DNA from: Prado023 sp963736425
Lineage (GTDB): Bacteria > Actinomycetota > Actinomycetes > S36-B12 > CAIYMF01
Direction: 5' to 3'
Assembly: GCA_963736425.1 (NCBI GenBank)
Contig: CAVTOX010000011.1
Coordinates: 1-56,174, forward strand
Length of the DNA: 56,174 nt
Shown: piece after piece, positions 55,082 to 56,174 of the stretch
Layout: each line of letters begins with the position of its first letter
Numbering within the stretch: position 1 is the stretch's first letter
Notes under the pieces: generated by a model
Told to the model about the DNA's origin: nothing
The model's input: the letters and a program-made list of their open reading frames with translations, nothing else
Database searches by the model: none
Position numbers and translations under genes: made by a program

Positions 55082-55701
55082 TGCGTTGGTCTGCCATCGC
55101 CCTGAGCTGTGGCGTGTTGGCGCTCGCCGGCTGCAGCACCAATGGGTCCGTGCGGTCCGTGGCGGTCGACTCCGGGCAGGCAGCGGTGTCCCAGGACTTC
55201 CGCATCGCCCAGTCGGAGGTTGCCGACGACGTCTCGCAGGTGCTCTCCGACCAGGGCCAGCCCCCCGGCGAACCCCCTGCCGGGTTGGCCAGCGCCACGG
55301 CGCAGCGGCTCGTCCAGGGAAGGCTCATCGAGAGCTACGCGGCGCGGAACGGCGTCGAGCTCACCCGCAGCCAGGTGCAGCAGGGCTTGGAGCAGCTGGC
55401 TACCGAGAACGGTGGGCAGGAGGCCCTGAACACCCTCGCCCTGCAGTCCGGCATCCCGATCAGCGGCCTCGAGGGAACCGTGCGCACGAACCTCCTGGTC
55501 ACCGCGATCGGTGAGAAGCTCAGCCCGTCCGGTGACGCCCAGGCCAAGGCGGAGGCGACGCGCGTGGCGCTGTCGGAGTACTCCGATGCCATCGACGTCT
55601 CGGTGTCCCCGCGGTACGGGACCTGGGATGACGCCCAGCTCTCGATCATCCCCGGCTCGTCGGTGACCCAGCCGTCCGTCGGGGAGCAGGCCGCCCCCTA
55701 G
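55081..55701 (+). CDS. SurA-N-like lipoprotein
   Basis: 206 residues with a lipoprotein signal, MRWSAIALSCGVLALAGC (lipobox LAGC), followed by a helical region (AQRLVQGRLIESYAARNGVE, RSQVQQGLEQLATENGG, LNTLALQSGIPISGLEG) that matches the SurA N-terminal chaperone domain and lacks a PPIase domain. Such a gene lies between mfd and mazG in many actinobacteria. It probably assists folding of exported proteins at the cell surface. ATG 55081 overlaps the last base of the mfd stop; a GTG 3 bases earlier is the alternative. Confidence 0.85.
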   Translation: MRWSAIALSCGVLALAGCSTNGSVRSVAVDSGQAAVSQDFRIAQSEVADDVSQVLSDQGQPPGEPPAGLASATAQRLVQGRLIESYAARNGVELTRSQVQQGLEQLATENGGQEALNTLALQSGIPISGLEGTVRTNLLVTAIGEKLSPSGDAQAKAEATRVALSEYSDAIDVSVSPRYGTWDDAQLSIIPGSSVTQPSVGEQAAP

Positions 55702-56174
55702 ATGGGCCAGCCCACCGATGAGCAGCGCTCCCGCGACGTCCCCACGCCGACCGGCGAGCCGTTGCTCGAGCTCATTGCCGTCATGGACCGGCTGCGCTCC
55801 CCGGGCGGGTGCCCCTGGGACGCTGAGCAGACCCACGAGTCCCTGGTCTCGTACCTGACTGAGGAGGCCCACGAGGCCGTCGAGGCGATCGAGACCGGCG
55901 ACCGCGCCGCGATGCGCGAGGAGCTCGGCGACGTCCTGCTCCAGGTCATGTTCCACTCCCGGATCGCTCAGGAGGACCAGACCGACCCATGGTCGATCGA
56001 CGACGTCGCGGCGGGCATCTCCGCGAAGCTGATCAGTCGTCACCCGCACGTGTTCGGCGACGAGACGGTCGACTCCGCGGCCCACGTCGAGTCCGTGTGG
56101 TTGGCCCGCAAGACGGCTGAGAAGTCGCGCGACTCCGTCCTCGACGGGATCCCGACCGGGCTTCCCGCCCTGTT
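55702..56174 (+). CDS. mazG: Nucleoside triphosphate pyrophosphohydrolase MazG (N-terminal part)
   Basis: Cut by the right edge after about 157 residues. The visible part has the MazG domain: LLELIAVMDRLRSPGGCPWD, TEEAHEAVEAIETGD, EELGDVLLQVMFHSRIAQED and KLISRHPHVFGDETV, with the EExxE-x12-ExxD metal site. It hydrolyses aberrant and canonical NTPs. ATG 55702 follows the lipoprotein stop directly, so it shares that transcript with mfd. Confidence 0.94.
   Translation, partial: MGQPTDEQRSRDVPTPTGEPLLELIAVMDRLRSPGGCPWDAEQTHESLVSYLTEEAHEAVEAIETGDRAAMREELGDVLLQVMFHSRIAQEDQTDPWSIDDVAAGISAKLISRHPHVFGDETVDSAAHVESVWLARKTAEKSRDSVLDGIPTGLPAL

Overview
This is a high-GC segment of an actinobacterial chromosome. 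The evidence is the housekeeping order pmt / rsmI / metG-tatD-rsmA / ispE / ABC-F / glmU / prs / rplY-pth / mfd / SurA-like lipoprotein / mazG, the actinobacterial cell-division pair glp (moeA-like) and glpR/sepX around rimJ, a WS/DGAT acyltransferase, GTG and TTG starts, and many overlapping stop/start codons. I cannot place it below class level with confidence.

Layout. 1-1.4 kb: a decayed tyrosine integrase with an overlapping upstream fragment, the remains of an integrated element. 1.4-3.0 kb: a Bcr/CflA-type MFS exporter and a small DUF2892-like membrane protein. 3.3-8.9 kb: a compact sulfur-detoxification island. It holds a CstR/CsoR-family repressor, a single-domain rhodanese, a metallo-beta-lactamase/double-rhodanese fusion, a TauE-type sulfite exporter broken by one base, a TDT-family (TehA/SLAC1/Ssu1-like) anion channel, and three tiny Cys-rich proteins. 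Four near-identical ATACCCC-NN-GGGGTAT palindromes overlap or abut the -10 boxes of four promoters in this island, so it reads as one regulon. 9.0-14.9 kb: a NapH-type membrane polyferredoxin with a small membrane partner, a decayed secreted protein, an OmpR-type two-component system, a DUF2202 ferritin-like secreted protein and a methyltransferase. 15-25.5 kb: an ArsB/NhaD-type transporter, a CMD-like protein, an AzgA-type purine permease, a secreted nuclease with lamin-tail and Fn3-like regions, a DrrAB-type ABC exporter, a YbhN-type membrane protein and a PAC2 protein.

25.6-56 kb: mscL, an orphan SAF-domain protein, FmdB, 5-formyl-THF cyclo-ligase, glp-rimJ-glpR, tRNA-Ala(CGC) with a strong terminator, WS/DGAT, pmt, rsmI, the metG-tatD-rsmA operon, a secreted metallophosphatase, ispE, manA, an ABC-F ATPase, a coupled TetR-MarR pair, tRNA-Gln(TTG), glmU-tdk-prs, rplY-pth, a CysQ-like phosphatase, mfd, a lipoprotein and a truncated mazG.

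Two patterns cut across the window. First, the left 25 kb carries at least fifteen single-frame disruptions, several at G or C runs, while the right 30 kb shows none. This is either real decay of the accessory half or uneven sequence quality. Second, low-complexity protein tails recur on the right: a histone-H1-like Lys/Ala tail on WS/DGAT, an Ala/Glu helix replacing the usual C-terminal domain of bL25, a Ser/Gly tail on FmdB, and an IDPDA repeat inside Mfd. The best candidate for an under-described system is the palindrome-controlled island with its Cys-rich miniproteins.
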